Below, in pieces: positions 52,958-63,163 of a stretch of 64,000 nucleotides of DNA. Every line of letters begins with the position of its first letter. Positions within the stretch are counted from its first letter, which is position 1. This stretch comes from Caldilineaceae bacterium SB0661_bin_34 (GTDB taxonomy: Bacteria; Chloroflexota; Anaerolineae; Caldilineales; Caldilineaceae). The notes under the pieces were generated by a model that had not been told where the DNA came from, did not search any database, and saw nothing but the letters and a program-made list of their open reading frames with translations. A program made the position numbers and the translations under genes. The stretch is taken from NCBI GenBank assembly GCA_009841145.1, contig VXMJ01000006.1:1-64000 (forward strand), given 5' to 3'.

Positions 52958-54340
52958 TCAGCTTCGGCAGAGCAGCGGCTGCCGGGCGTCCGCGTTGTAG
53001 TCCCAGGGGTTGCCTGTGGCAACCGATACAAAGTCCCGATTGCTGAATCCGGACCGGCACAGGCAGTCTGCCGCCTGGCGCCGTGCGGAATCCACTTCCG
53101 AACGAAGAACTTGGGCGTGGGCCGGTGACAGAAGACCTCTGAGCAGGCCCAGGTTATACATTCGGAGCAGTTCTTCCTTGACACCGATGCCTCGTGTCGG
53201 GCAGGCACCGTTGGCTGTGGCGATCCGCGAATCACACGCCTGGAGTACCGGGTCGTCAAACTCCATCACCGTCGGGCCGGAGTACGGGATTCCTTGGGCT
53301 GAGAGGCACGACCTGGTTTGCGGATCGGTGATTTGGATGAACACACGGCCTAAGTGGCCGGACATTCCCGTGCCGGAACCAATTACACTGATGCAGCCTT
53401 GCGCCGTGTTGCACTCGCCAAAGCCGCTGGCCGTGTCCAGGTAGCCGCCATAGTTGACGTATACGGCATCAAGGTACAGAGTGCCACTGTGGCGCGGCTG
53501 TGCCGGAGGGTGGGAAGGCTGGTATATAGGCTGGTACACGGGTGCCGGAGGCACAGGTGTGGGCTGTCGCCGAGGAGTGCGACGAGTGTACGGCTGGTCG
53601 CCGACATCGTCCAGGTCGTTTTCGTAGTCCTCCAGGGTGAAGCCGCGTGTGTCGTCTTCCTCGTCGTCCAGGTCGTTGTAATCGTCGCCGCTGCGCATGT
53701 TGTCATCGAGCCAGTCGTCGAGGGCATCGTCGATGCACTCCCAGACATCTTCATCGTTCTCGTCGCCGTCGTGCAGGCACGAACCCGCCTCGTCCCAGAG
53801 TTCGCCCACTTGCGTCCATGACTTTCTGCCATAGCTGTTGCCGTCGCAGTCGTTGGCGTTGAAGCAGATGTGCAGTTCTTCGGCGCACACTTCATCGCCG
53901 CGCTTGCAGTACGGGGTGATCTCAAAGTCGTCGCCGGGATTGATGGAAGGCCAAGTTACGGTGAAGTTTTCACTAGAAGGCCAACAATTTTCGAAGTCCT
54001 CATAGCGCTCGTCGTGCCTTCCTTCGGAGCAAGTGGTCTCGGAGGTTAGCCGGTGGTCCAGTAGTGCTGCCCATTTGTTGGGGTTGCCAGTGGCATTGTT
54101 GACAGCTGTCACATCTGGCAACGTCCCCGATACCCTGACCGCACAGTTTTCGTCTTTATCTTCACAGCTCCTGTTGATCGAGAAGTAGGCGTAACTGGAT
54201 CCAGCTTCTACCACATCGAAGTAGCTGCCGTGGAGATCGGTATCGGTCGCCAGCGAGACTGAGGTCAGGCCGACAACAATCAGAATGGTGCCCAGCAACA
54301 CCAACAGGAACTTGGCTGGGAGTTTCGAGTATCTGTTCAC
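52958..54340 (-). CDS. Secreted cysteine-rich acidic protein of unknown function
   Basis: The 460-residue protein begins with a signal peptide (basic MNRYSKLPAK, then hydrophobic FLLVLLGTILIVVGLTS, cleavage near VSLA). The mature part contains 18 cysteines by my count, an Asp/Glu-rich stretch around residues 200-255 (for example DALDDWLDDNMRSGDDYND), a Pro/Gln/Tyr-rich linker (QPTPVPPAPVYQPIYQP), and a C-terminal cysteine-rich region. The acidic stretch could bind calcium. I recognise no domain. A TAGGAGAG precedes the GTG start. It is transcribed in the same direction as the LysM-PA14 gene 97 bases upstream, so the two may act together at the cell surface. Confidence 0.7.
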   Translation of the reverse strand: MNRYSKLPAKFLLVLLGTILIVVGLTSVSLATDTDLHGSYFDVVEAGSSYAYFSINRSCEDKDENCAVRVSGTLPDVTAVNNATGNPNKWAALLDHRLTSETTCSEGRHDERYEDFENCWPSSENFTVTWPSINPGDDFEITPYCKRGDEVCAEELHICFNANDCDGNSYGRKSWTQVGELWDEAGSCLHDGDENDEDVWECIDDALDDWLDDNMRSGDDYNDLDDEEDDTRGFTLEDYENDLDDVGDQPYTRRTPRRQPTPVPPAPVYQPIYQPSHPPAQPRHSGTLYLDAVYVNYGGYLDTASGFGECNTAQGCISVIGSGTGMSGHLGRVFIQITDPQTRSCLSAQGIPYSGPTVMEFDDPVLQACDSRIATANGACPTRGIGVKEELLRMYNLGLLRGLLSPAHAQVLRSEVDSARRQAADCLCRSGFSNRDFVSVATGNPWDYNADARQPLLCRS

Positions 54341-54437
54341 GGTGTCTCTCCTACGGAGGCGTGAGGGACGGGTTGAGTTGTAGCCTGAGTGTCAGGGTAC
54401 CGACTGGGTACTGTGCGAGTTCTCAAAGGTAGGTCCC

Positions 54438-55364
54438 TCAGTTGGGAGCCCAGTCCACCATGATTTGGGCGGCAGAGCCCGAGTCGTAGTACTCGACCCT
54501 GACCAAGTGGGATCCGGCGGGCGGCGCGTAGTCCTTGAAGTAGAGTGTCGCCGACTGGGGTACCCAGCCGTCAATGACAAGGGTGTTGCCCACCCACACC
54601 CGTACGCCATCGTCCGACAGCGCCACGAACCGGTAGTTCCGGCCATTGAAGTGGAATGTGTTGGTCCAGGACACGCTGAACAAGTCGGCATGCACGCCCC
54701 GTCCAGGACTGCCCTGACCCCAGTTGAAGTTGATCGCTTGATCCGTTCGGGTCAGGACCAACGCGGCCGGAGGCTGGTAGTGGTAGTAGCTGGCACTCCA
54801 CGGCCCTGCGGGGACATGTGCGGCCGGAATGGGCGGTGGGGCGGGCACGTAGGAGGGTGCGGCGGGGACTGGTACGGGTGCCGGAGCGGGCCCGGTGCCC
54901 TGCCACGAGTAGTTCAGCCTCGCGTAGGACGGTAGGCACAGAATATTGCCCGGATTGACTGTGGCACCGGCATGAAGGTTGTTGAGTTGCGCCAGCGCGG
55001 TCGGATTGACTCCGTAGGCACCTCCAATCCATGCCAGCGTCTCGTTGGGATTGACGGTGTGCATCTGTGGGCACTGGGATGGAGTAGGCCCGATCAACCC
55101 CGGAATCGGTACATTCAGCGTGGTTCCGACTTGTACGTACCCATGGGTCGGAATGCCAGGATTAATGCTCGCCAGTTGCTGCACGGTGATGCCGTGCCGA
55201 ACGGCAATGCTGTGCACGGTGTCGCCATGCTGGACATAGTAGCCCGACCCGACAGGAGCCTGTGCCAAAACTGTGGATCCACCTACCGTTAACAAAAAGA
55301 GCAGGGCGAGGGCCAAGGCTCGCACCGTTTGCCCCGGTAGGTTGCGTGTAAAGTACCCGTGCAT
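54438..55364 (-). CDS. Secreted LysM-PA14 protein
   Basis: The 308-residue protein has a signal peptide (residues 1-~35), two LysM repeats (about 41-88 with YYVQHGDTVHSIAVRHGI, and 100-146 with HTVNPNETLAWIGGAYG), an Ala/Pro-rich linker, and a PA14-type domain (about 192-306, including FSVSWTNTFHFNGRNYRF, DDGVRVWVGN and RVEYYDSGSAA). LysM binds peptidoglycan and PA14 typically binds carbohydrate, so the protein probably sits on the cell wall and captures glycans or anchors neighbours. This domain combination is frequent in Chloroflexota. Confidence 0.9.
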   Translation of the reverse strand: MHGYFTRNLPGQTVRALALALLFLLTVGGSTVLAQAPVGSGYYVQHGDTVHSIAVRHGITVQQLASINPGIPTHGYVQVGTTLNVPIPGLIGPTPSQCPQMHTVNPNETLAWIGGAYGVNPTALAQLNNLHAGATVNPGNILCLPSYARLNYSWQGTGPAPAPVPVPAAPSYVPAPPPIPAAHVPAGPWSASYYHYQPPAALVLTRTDQAINFNWGQGSPGRGVHADLFSVSWTNTFHFNGRNYRFVALSDDGVRVWVGNTLVIDGWVPQSATLYFKDYAPPAGSHLVRVEYYDSGSAAQIMVDWAPN

Positions 55365-56154
55365 GGACGTGCTCCCGAGCTAGCCGGGTTCTGCGTGTCG
55401 CGCTTGTTGCGCGGTGCCGGCCTTTGCCGATCAAGGTGGCGCTGGCCTGAGCTGTCTGCGAAGTAGAACGGGCGGACAACCCTCGGTGAGGAGGCTGAGG
55501 GCTGTGAGAAGGAGAGGAGAGTGTTGCTGGCCTGTTCACACCATTTAGTTCAGGACTGGCGCGAACCTTAAGGGCGGTCTTGGCTGGTGCAGGACCTCGT
55601 TGGCTGAGTCAATATTTCAAGTATACACCTAATCGCGCAGTGGTGGGTGTTGTAGATCCTTAAACCCCTGCCGTTGTTCTCGATCCAGGTCCGGGCTTGG
55701 CGATGAGCCCTCGCAATGGTCGCACGCAAGACCAGTTGGGATTCGGTGCCCATGGTGTTTTGTGGGGCGGCGCACTATCGGTGAATTGGTCGCCACCGCG
55801 ATGGAATTGGTGGTGCGATCTGTGCCTAGCACATCATCGATTTACGCTCGCACGGTCCATGCGGGTTCATGGTTCCCACACCTCCATCGAGGACCGCACA
55901 GCTTTGCTGGAGTGGCCATGTTGGATGTTGTGAAGAGTCCGGAACAGGTCCTTGCCAGCCCTTGAAGCCCTCCTAAGGTTATGAGAAAGGCGGGCAGTGG
56001 CATGAGGCTCATGACTCGGTGGAAAGGGAGTCGAGAGCCCGCGCACGGGTGTTGCCTTTCCGGGAGGCTGTTAGCTTGATTGCAAAGATTCGGCAGTGTG
56101 CATTGCTTCCCTACAGGGTTGTGGGGGCTGTGATTCTAAGGGTGATCAACGAAT
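55365..56154. other. Long intergenic region, no gene supported
   Basis: About 790 bases between the LysM gene and the FolD-like gene. Frames of 60-80 codons occur on both strands but lack protein-like features, and I found no tRNA-like GTTCGA arm or clear terminator. It likely contains the promoter of the LysM gene on the minus strand. Confidence 0.45.
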
Positions 56155-57051
56155 CTACTCCTCAACGGATGGCCAATCCCATTCTGTCCAAATCGCCTCT
56201 CCAAGCTGGCGGGCCAGAGCCCTGTAGGCATTGCGCATAAGCATAATGGTGGTAAGGGGTCCAATGCCTCCCGGTACCGGAGTCAACCAACCGGCCTTGG
56301 AACCCACTGAATCCGGATCGCAATCTCCCAGCACCGTCTTACCGACATATGTGGTCCCGATGTCAAGAACCACGGCATCTTTTTTTACATGATTGCCGGT
56401 GATGAGACCTGGCTTGCCTACTGCCACGCATAGGATGTCGGCTTCCGCGGTGAGGGATGCCAGGTTCCTGGTGTGCGCGTGGGCAATGGTTACCGTACAG
56501 CGCCGGTTGAGCAGGCGCATGGCCAGTGGTTTTCCGACAATCGCGCTGTGGCCCACAACCACCGCCTGCTGACCGCTCAACTCAAGGTCCAGGCTGTCCA
56601 GCAGGGCCATTGCGGCAGCCGGGGTGGGGGGTGTGAAGAATATGCCGGTATCGGCAAGCAGGTGGCCCATGTTGCCGGGCGACACGCCCTCCAAATCTTT
56701 CGAAGGTGCGATTCTCCATTGCAGCATAGTCTGATTCAGATGGGTCGGCACGGGTGTCAGCAAGATGATGCCGGTAATCTCCGCAGCAAGGTTCAGTCGA
56801 TCGATGGCCTCCATGGCGTCCGACATCCGGCAGTCTCCCGGTAGTCGCACAAGTTGATAGCCGATGCCCGTGTTGGCGCTGGCCCTGCTTTGGGCGCGCG
56901 CATAGTTCAGGGCACCTTGATCGTCCCCGACAATCACGGCCGCGATGGTGGCCGCATGGCCAGTGCGTTCCTGGAATTCGCGCACATCCTTCGCGGTCCG
57001 GCGTCGGAGTCGCCGGGCCAACGCGCGGCCCTTGAGCGGTTTGGCAGTCAC
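56155..57051 (-). CDS. folD: FolD-like methylenetetrahydrofolate dehydrogenase/cyclohydrolase with altered active site
   Basis: The 298-residue protein has the FolD fold: an N-terminal catalytic domain, the NADP-binding VVGHSAIVGKPLAM loop and the conserved C-terminal GWLTPVPGGIGPLTTIMLMRN. However, at the places of the E. coli catalytic residues K54, Q98 and D121 it has Q54, L98 and E121, with Y50 kept, so cyclohydrolase activity is probably lost and dehydrogenase activity reduced or changed. The GTG start at 57051 overlaps the TGA of the cyclodeaminase-family gene (GTGA), so the two are translated together and should work on related folates. It may be a specialised paralogue of a normal FolD encoded elsewhere. 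Confidence 0.85.
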   Translation of the reverse strand: MTAKPLKGRALARRLRRRTAKDVREFQERTGHAATIAAVIVGDDQGALNYARAQSRASANTGIGYQLVRLPGDCRMSDAMEAIDRLNLAAEITGIILLTPVPTHLNQTMLQWRIAPSKDLEGVSPGNMGHLLADTGIFFTPPTPAAAMALLDSLDLELSGQQAVVVGHSAIVGKPLAMRLLNRRCTVTIAHAHTRNLASLTAEADILCVAVGKPGLITGNHVKKDAVVLDIGTTYVGKTVLGDCDPDSVGSKAGWLTPVPGGIGPLTTIMLMRNAYRALARQLGEAIWTEWDWPSVEE

Positions 57052-57701
57052 CGAGATTGATCCATGCGTTCCGTACAACGGTCCAGGGTGCGACTGCTGA
57101 ACCTGACCGCATCCTTGATGCAGGCCGCGATGTCGGCTGCCAACGCTTGTTGCTCCGCACCGGGTGTGGCCATGCACAGGTTGACATGCACATTGACGTT
57201 GCTGCTGTGAACGGCTGCCAGTAGCAGGTGGGTGCCTACCATCACATCGGACAACACCGTCCTGTTGCCGCGGTTTGCCACTTCCCAGGTGTCCCCGAGC
57301 ACCCCCCGGCAGGTGTCCGCGACCTGAAGGGGCACGGTGGCTGCCGTGTGCAGAGCCCGGTCGAGTTCCGCGCGTCGGACTGCCCGTGCAGATGGATCGT
57401 GTGCCGACAGCTTCAGGCAGCGGTCCACTTCGGCATACGCGGCAGCGTCCTGATCGGCCAGGTTCAGCAACTCCAAACGGCTGGCCTCCAGCCGCTGCTG
57501 GATCGGCCGCAGGATCCCGTCGTGGCGCTGAAACCGCCTGCGGCCTACTGTCAGATTCAGGACCATGCACAGCAAGGCTGTTCCGTGGGAGCCGGTCACG
57601 GCGGCGGCAGTTCCACCACCCGGAACGGGCTCGCGGGACGCAAGGGCGTCCAGGAACGCGGCGGTGGGGATGGACTGGAACGAATTCAAGGATGGGGGCA
57701 A
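57048..57701 (-). CDS. Formiminotetrahydrofolate cyclodeaminase family protein
   Basis: The 217-residue all-helical protein matches the FTCD C-terminal (cyclodeaminase) domain: FLDALASREPVPGGGTAAAVTGSHGTALL near the start and the later helix AADIAACIKDAV. The family converts 5-formimino-THF to 5,10-methenyl-THF and ammonia, linking histidine or purine breakdown to the folate pool. Here it is a stand-alone protein without the formiminotransferase half. Its coupling to the FolD-like gene supports a role in one-carbon metabolism. Confidence 0.88.
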   Translation of the reverse strand: MPPSLNSFQSIPTAAFLDALASREPVPGGGTAAAVTGSHGTALLCMVLNLTVGRRRFQRHDGILRPIQQRLEASRLELLNLADQDAAAYAEVDRCLKLSAHDPSARAVRRAELDRALHTAATVPLQVADTCRGVLGDTWEVANRGNRTVLSDVMVGTHLLLAAVHSSNVNVHVNLCMATPGAEQQALAADIAACIKDAVRFSSRTLDRCTERMDQSR

Positions 57702-57901
57702 GGAGCCGACGGAACGCGCGATTATAAGTTGTTAACCAGGCCGCGGTCCCATATCCGGTGTCCTTGACTGTTGGATTTACGGTCTGTGTATGTGTTCCGT
57801 TAAGGTTCGCCGGAGGCCGGTTTTGCGGCGAATCCTTGTGCTAGACTCGCTTTTCCAAGGCAGAAACCGCCTGCCTGGCGCAGAAGGTAGACAGTCCCCA
57901 G

Positions 57902-60493
57902 ATGGATGACGAACGGGTAGACAACCACTCGGATCAGGAAGAGGTTCTGTATGAATCGGACGAGATCAGGAATCTGGGAGACCCCGAAGTGTCGGAGGGG
58001 GAGGCGGACCACCTGAAGGATCTGCCGGTCATTCCCCTTCAGGGTCTGGTTGTGTATCCGTACATGTGGATACCCCTGACCATGGGGCAGCCCCGCAGCC
58101 TGCGCATCATCCGCGACAACATGCCCACCCAGCGCCATGTTGTGCTGGTGGCCTCCCGATCCGAGGACCAGGAACCCGGCCCGGACGAAATTTCCGGTAT
58201 CGGTGTGGTCGCGGTCATCCACAAAGTGATGAGGGCGCCGGACGGCGTCCTGCGCGTGCTGGTACGGGCATTGGACCGGGTCCGAGTCACTACCTGGAGC
58301 CAGTTGGACCCGTACCTGCGGGCGGAGGTGGAGGCCCAGCCGGAAACGGTTGAGGAAGGAGAGGAAATGACGGCGCTGGTGCGGCTGCTGCGCACTCGGT
58401 ACCGGGAATATGCCGAACTCGACCGCCAGACTCCCAGCGAAGTGGCCGAGATGGCGTTGGACACCCGCTCCCCCTTGCAGTTCACCTATCTGATTGCCGG
58501 CAGCCTGCCCATGGACGTGGAGCAGAGCATGCAGGTCCTCGGCGAGGACAGCACTGCGGCGAAGATGCGCATCGTGCTGGGCATCCTGGACCAGGAAATC
58601 AAGATCATGGAGCTGGGACAGCAAATCCAGTCCCAAGCCCAAGGCGAGATGGAACGCTCCCAAAGGGAGTTCTTCCTGCGCGAACAAATGAAGGTCATCA
58701 ACAAGGAACTCGGCGACGAAGATGACCAGATGGTGGACATCAAGGAACTGGAGGCCAGCATTGCCGAGGCGAACATGCCCCCCACGGCCACGGAGGAGGC
58801 GACGCGTGAGTTGAACCGGCTGCGGCGGGTGCCGATTCAGGCGGCCGAATATTCCGTGATCAAGTCGTACATCGAAACCCTGGTCGGCCTGCCCTGGAAC
58901 AACAGCTCGTCCGACAGCCTGGACCTGCGCAGGGCCCGCCGCGTCCTCAACGAGGACCACTACGGCCTGACGGACATCAAGAGCCGTATCCTCGAGTATC
59001 TGGCGGTGCGCAAGCTGCGCCAGACCCGGCGGTCCGAGCAGCATGAGGAAGTGAACCTGTGGGACAAGATTCGCAGGGAGCGCGAAGGGGTGGTCCTGTG
59101 CTTTGTGGGGCCACCCGGCGTGGGCAAGACCAGCCTGGGCATCAGCATTGCCCGCGCCATGAAGCGGGAATTCGTGCGTCTGGCACTGGGCGGTGTGCGC
59201 GACGAGGCCGAAATCAGGGGTTTCCGGCGCACCTATGTGGGGGCCATGCCGGGCCGCATCATCCAGAACCTGCGGCGGTGCGGAACCAACAACCCCGTCT
59301 TCATGCTGGACGAGGTGGACAAGCTGGGTTCGGACTTCCGCGGCGATCCCAGCAGTGCCCTGCTCGAAGTGCTGGATCCCGAGCAGAACCGGGAATTCAA
59401 CGATCACTACCTCGACGTGCCGTTCGACCTGAGTAATGTGATGTTCATCACGACCGCCAACATGGTGGAGGCCATTCCGCCGGCCCTGGCTGATCGGATG
59501 GAAATCATCCAGCTGAGCAGCTACACGGAGGAGGAGAAGGTCAAGATCGCGCAGAACTACCTGCTGCCGCGCCAGGTTCGGGAGAATGGCCTGCACGAGG
59601 ATGAAATCGGCTTCACGAAAGGTGCCCTGCAAACCATCGTGCGCGGCTATACGAACGAAGCCGGTGTCCGCGAATTGGAGCGCAACATCGCCAAGCTCTG
59701 TCGCAAGACCGCCACGGACATTGCCACCGGTTCCTGTTCACGCATTACGCGTGTCCGCAAGAACCAGGTGATGGAGCACCTGGGCAAGCCCAAGTACCAC
59801 AGCGAACAGCTCTCCCACCGCACCGACATGCCGGGTGTGGCCACCGGTCTGGCTTGGACCATGACCGGCGGCGACGTGCTGTTCATTGAGTCCATCATCA
59901 TGCCCGGCGAGCAGGCCTTCCAGATTACGGGCCAGTTGGGGGACGTAATGCGGGAGAGTGGCCAGGCCGCCCTGAGCTTCATCCGTTCCCGAGCCCGCGA
60001 TCTGGGTATCGAACCCGGCATGTTCTCCAACCACTCCATTCACGTCCACATTCCAGCCGGTTCCATCCCCAAGGACGGGCCGAGCGCCGGCATTACGATG
60101 GCAACGTCGCTGGCATCGCTGTTGACCCGGCGGCCGGTACGCAAGCAGGTTGGCATGACGGGGGAAATCACCCTGCGCGGCAAGGTGTTGCCCGTGGGAG
60201 GCATAAAGGAAAAGGTTTTGGCCGCCGAGCGGCTGGGCCTGACCACCATCCTGCTGCCCCGGCGCAACGAGGCGGACCTGTCTGACATACCGGAAGCCAT
60301 TCGCCGCAAGCTGAAGTTTGTCCTAGTGGATGATGTCGACCAGGTGCTCGAAGCGGCCCTGGAGCCAAACGTGGACACGGTCTGGGTGAGCAGGGCCAAG
60401 CGCGATCCGCAGTCGGAGCCGCGGCCCCTGCCATTGGACTTGCCCCTGAAACTGCCCAAGGTGACTTCCAGGGATCCGCAACCCAGGGTGTAG
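57902..60493 (+). CDS. lon: ATP-dependent Lon protease
   Basis: The 863-residue protein is a full Lon A: N-terminal LAN domain (residues ~35-250, starting [16 protein letters not shown]), AAA+ module with Walker [12 protein letters not shown] near residue 403 and [10 protein letters not shown], and the C-terminal protease domain with catalytic S728 in [11 protein letters not shown] and K769 in [11 protein letters not shown]. It degrades misfolded and short-lived regulatory proteins in the cytoplasm. The N-terminal ~30 acidic residues are an extension. The gene is divergent from the cyclodeaminase gene, with about 200 bases between. Confidence 0.97.
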   Translation: MDDERVDNHSDQEEVLYESDEIRNLGDPEVSEGEADHLKDLPVIPLQGLVVYPYMWIPLTMGQPRSLRIIRDNMPTQRHVVLVASRSEDQEPGPDEISGIGVVAVIHKVMRAPDGVLRVLVRALDRVRVTTWSQLDPYLRAEVEAQPETVEEGEEMTALVRLLRTRYREYAELDRQTPSEVAEMALDTRSPLQFTYLIAGSLPMDVEQSMQVLGEDSTAAKMRIVLGILDQEIKIMELGQQIQSQAQGEMERSQREFFLREQMKVINKELGDEDDQMVDIKELEASIAEANMPPTATEEATRELNRLRRVPIQAAEYSVIKSYIETLVGLPWNNSSSDSLDLRRARRVLNEDHYGLTDIKSRILEYLAVRKLRQTRRSEQHEEVNLWDKIRREREGVVLCFVGPPGVGKTSLGISIARAMKREFVRLALGGVRDEAEIRGFRRTYVGAMPGRIIQNLRRCGTNNPVFMLDEVDKLGSDFRGDPSSALLEVLDPEQNREFNDHYLDVPFDLSNVMFITTANMVEAIPPALADRMEIIQLSSYTEEEKVKIAQNYLLPRQVRENGLHEDEIGFTKGALQTIVRGYTNEAGVRELERNIAKLCRKTATDIATGSCSRITRVRKNQVMEHLGKPKYHSEQLSHRTDMPGVATGLAWTMTGGDVLFIESIIMPGEQAFQITGQLGDVMRESGQAALSFIRSRARDLGIEPGMFSNHSIHVHIPAGSIPKDGPSAGITMATSLASLLTRRPVRKQVGMTGEITLRGKVLPVGGIKEKVLAAERLGLTTILLPRRNEADLSDIPEAIRRKLKFVLVDDVDQVLEAALEPNVDTVWVSRAKRDPQSEPRPLPLDLPLKLPKVTSRDPQPRV

Positions 60494-60806
60494 GCCGGGA
60501 CAGTCGAGTACCAACTACTTGGGATGGCGTCGCCTGCGGCTACGTTCCATACGCGGATTTGGGCGTCACCAGCTCAGCGACGCAACAAATGCAGGACCAG
60601 GCGGTGACGGCCCTGTCCGACCGCAAAGGCAGAGCACTGTGGAAGCAGTTGTCTTGGTGGTAGCCGATCCGCTGCCGTGGTCGGACACTTTCGTCAGTGT
60701 CGACGGTTGAAACGGATCCAAAGGCGTTGGGTGGCAATGGTTCGGCCAAAGAGGCGTCGTCAAACCTGCCTTCCAGTTCGCTCCGCACGACACCGGAACA
60801 CTTGGA
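60494..60806. other. Intergenic region between convergent lon and sulfatase genes
   Basis: About 310 bases. I see no gene and no clear hairpin with a T-run; short frames here are not protein-like. Confidence 0.4.
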
Positions 60807-62261
60807 TCATTGAGCGAAGGACCTGAAGGCTGGCTGTTCGCCCGGGACCGGGGAGTTGGTGAACGCTCCGCGCGCCAATACCGCCGCCCGACCACCGGCT
60901 GCGGCCACGCGGGCAACCTGGTCGGAATGGGCTTCGGCGTTGACGGAGTCCGGGTCCAGCAGCGCGCGCAACTCATCCGCGAATCCTCGCATCCTTGCCG
61001 CGTGTTCGGGGAGATCGGCAAGGTTGGTTAATTCCAAAGGGTCTTCAAGCATGTCGTACAGCAATGGACTGCGGCCCGTGAAGTGCACGTACTTGTACCT
61101 ACGGTTTCTCAACAGGTACCAGGCATCCTCCGTGCCGACCGTGTGGTATTCGCTGAAGACGGTGCGGTCGCCAGCCTCGTCCGCCAAGGTGCCAAACAAC
61201 GATTGGCCGGGCAGATCCCGATCCTCCGGCTGTTCGGCGACGCCCGTGGCCTCCAGCACGGTCTGGAAACAGTCGACCAGGCTGACGGGCACTTCGCAGG
61301 TGCGATCGGCCGGAATCTCCGGCCCCGCCATGATGAGAGGCACGGCGCAGGTTTCGTCATGAGGGCTGAACTTCCCAAACAGCCCGCGCGCACCATGGCT
61401 TTCCCCATGGTCGCTGCTGTACAGGACCCGGGTGTTGGCGGCCAGGCCCAGATCGGTTAGGGCATTCAGTATCTGGCCGATCTGGTCATCCAGGAAGGTG
61501 CAGACGCCGTAGTAGGCGGCCATCATGTGCCGCATCTCGGCTTCCGTCACGTCCTCAAGGGAAAAGAACTGCCGCATCCAGGCCAAGGCTGGATGGGCGC
61601 TTCCTGCGGGTTCGGGGGGCAGTGTCAGGCTGTCGGGATCGTACAACTCGAAATACTCGGGCGGGGCGATGTATGGTGGATGGGGACAGACATAGGACAG
61701 GAACAGGGCCCACGGAGGCTCGTCCGCTTCTGCGCGCGCCTGTAGCCATGCCTTGGCGTTGGCGGTGTTGCGCCGGTCGTACTCAAGATACGTTGAGTTG
61801 CCCGGACCGGCCTCGCGCACCCCGCGCCAGGCCTGTCGGCGCGGTGGATCCCGTCGTACGGAAGCCAGGATGTCCCCCTGTCCGTCGACGATGTGCAGCG
61901 GTTCGATCTCGCGGCCGAAGCCGTTGTCGTCCTGCGCACCCCTGAAATGAAGTTTGCCGATGGAGTCGACTCTGTGGCCCGCTTCGCGCAGCCGGTGGTG
62001 CCAACTGGGTACCGAACCCGTGTACGGCATCGAGTTGTCCCAGGTTCGAAGCTGGTGGACATAGCGGCCCGTGGCCAGCGAGGCCCGTGCCGGTACGCAG
62101 ATGGGACAGGGTGTATAGGCTGCACTGAAACGCGTTCCGCCCGCAGCCAAACGGTCCAGGTTGGGCGTGTGGACCTCCGGACTCCCAGCGTTGCCCATGG
62201 CCCTGGGATTGTGTTGGTCTGAGAGGATGAACAGTAGATTGGCTGGTCTTACCTTGTCCAC
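60807..62261 (-). CDS. Type I sulfatase
   Basis: The 484-residue protein belongs to the arylsulfatase/choline-sulfatase class: LLFILSDQHNPRAMG metal-binding start, CPICVPARASLATGR with C55 as the residue converted to formylglycine (C-x-P-x-R), GKLHFRG, and SSDHGESHGARGLFGK. It hydrolyses sulfate esters; no signal peptide is seen, so its substrate would be internal or imported. Activation needs a formylglycine-generating enzyme or anSME, neither of which is in the window. The GTG start overlaps the end of the UbiA-type gene by 13 bases, so they share an operon. Confidence 0.9.
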   Translation of the reverse strand: MDKVRPANLLFILSDQHNPRAMGNAGSPEVHTPNLDRLAAGGTRFSAAYTPCPICVPARASLATGRYVHQLRTWDNSMPYTGSVPSWHHRLREAGHRVDSIGKLHFRGAQDDNGFGREIEPLHIVDGQGDILASVRRDPPRRQAWRGVREAGPGNSTYLEYDRRNTANAKAWLQARAEADEPPWALFLSYVCPHPPYIAPPEYFELYDPDSLTLPPEPAGSAHPALAWMRQFFSLEDVTEAEMRHMMAAYYGVCTFLDDQIGQILNALTDLGLAANTRVLYSSDHGESHGARGLFGKFSPHDETCAVPLIMAGPEIPADRTCEVPVSLVDCFQTVLEATGVAEQPEDRDLPGQSLFGTLADEAGDRTVFSEYHTVGTEDAWYLLRNRRYKYVHFTGRSPLLYDMLEDPLELTNLADLPEHAARMRGFADELRALLDPDSVNAEAHSDQVARVAAAGGRAAVLARGAFTNSPVPGEQPAFRSFAQ

Positions 62262-63160
62262 ATCGGCATCCCATAAATGACTGTGAGCGTGGCTGCCAGA
62301 TATCCCAGCAGGGACAGCAGCAACGGTTTGCAGAGAAATGGCAGGAGTTCAGGCTGTTCGCCGGCGTGATGGCGCAGAACCTGCCACAGGTACAGCCCTA
62401 TTATCAGGCCGGCAAAGGGGATGGTGATCCCCATCGACCAACCGGGGGCCGTGCGCGAAGAGGCTGCGAGTGCATACAGGGTATAGGCCCCTGCCAGGAC
62501 GGTGGCAGAGGCCCAAACGGCCGCGCCCGTTGTACGCAGCGATACTTTGCGCAGTCCCGGCCTGAACTGGACGGCGACTCCACCGTGGGAACCGAGTTCC
62601 GAGTGGCGCTTTCCCGCAGCCAGCAGCAAGGCAGTGATGCCAGCGCATGCCAGGAGCCAAGGGCTGGTGTTGCCGATGTCGTTTCCGGCGCCGGCTAAAA
62701 CCCGTAGTGGAAAACCGAGGGCGATGATGATGATGTCAAGGCCCGGATGTTGCTTCAGACCTGCCGAGTACAGGGTGTTGACCAACAGGAAGATTGCCAC
62801 CCAAAAGGTGGCGGTTCCGCCGGCCGCCGCCGACACTGAGAGGCTGGTCACTGCCAGTAGGGCGGCAAAGATTCGAGCGGCTCGGATTGATAAGGAGCCA
62901 TCGGCCACTGGCCGGCCGCGTTTGCGGGGGTGCAGCCGATCCAGTTCGACATCCTGCGTGTCGTTGAATGCATAGGCGGCACTTGAGGCCAGGCAAAACG
63001 AGACCACCGCAACAACACTGGAGGTCAGTTCGCCGGGATCCAGCAGGGTGCCGGCAAAAAACGGGACGGCCACCACGAACAGGTTTTTGGTCCACTGCTG
63101 GGGCCGTGCCAGGCGCAGCCATGGCAGGATCCGGTTCGCCGCGGTCCCGTCGGCGGCCAC
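62249..63160 (-). CDS. UbiA-family prenyltransferase, decaprenyl-phosphate phosphoribosyltransferase type
   Basis: The 303-residue membrane protein has the UbiA motifs FNDTQDVELDRLHPRKRGRPVADG and about eight to nine hydrophobic helices; the opening LRLARPQQWTKNLFVVAVPFFAG is characteristic of the DPPR synthase branch that makes decaprenyl-phosphoryl-ribose 5-phosphate for arabinan assembly in actinobacteria. In Chloroflexota the branch occurs too, with unknown polymer. It lies between the LCP-family gene (three bases upstream) and the overlapping sulfatase gene. Confidence 0.85.
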   Translation of the reverse strand: MAADGTAANRILPWLRLARPQQWTKNLFVVAVPFFAGTLLDPGELTSSVVAVVSFCLASSAAYAFNDTQDVELDRLHPRKRGRPVADGSLSIRAARIFAALLAVTSLSVSAAAGGTATFWVAIFLLVNTLYSAGLKQHPGLDIIIIALGFPLRVLAGAGNDIGNTSPWLLACAGITALLLAAGKRHSELGSHGGVAVQFRPGLRKVSLRTTGAAVWASATVLAGAYTLYALAASSRTAPGWSMGITIPFAGLIIGLYLWQVLRHHAGEQPELLPFLCKPLLLSLLGYLAATLTVIYGMPMWTR

Positions 63161-63163
63161 GGC

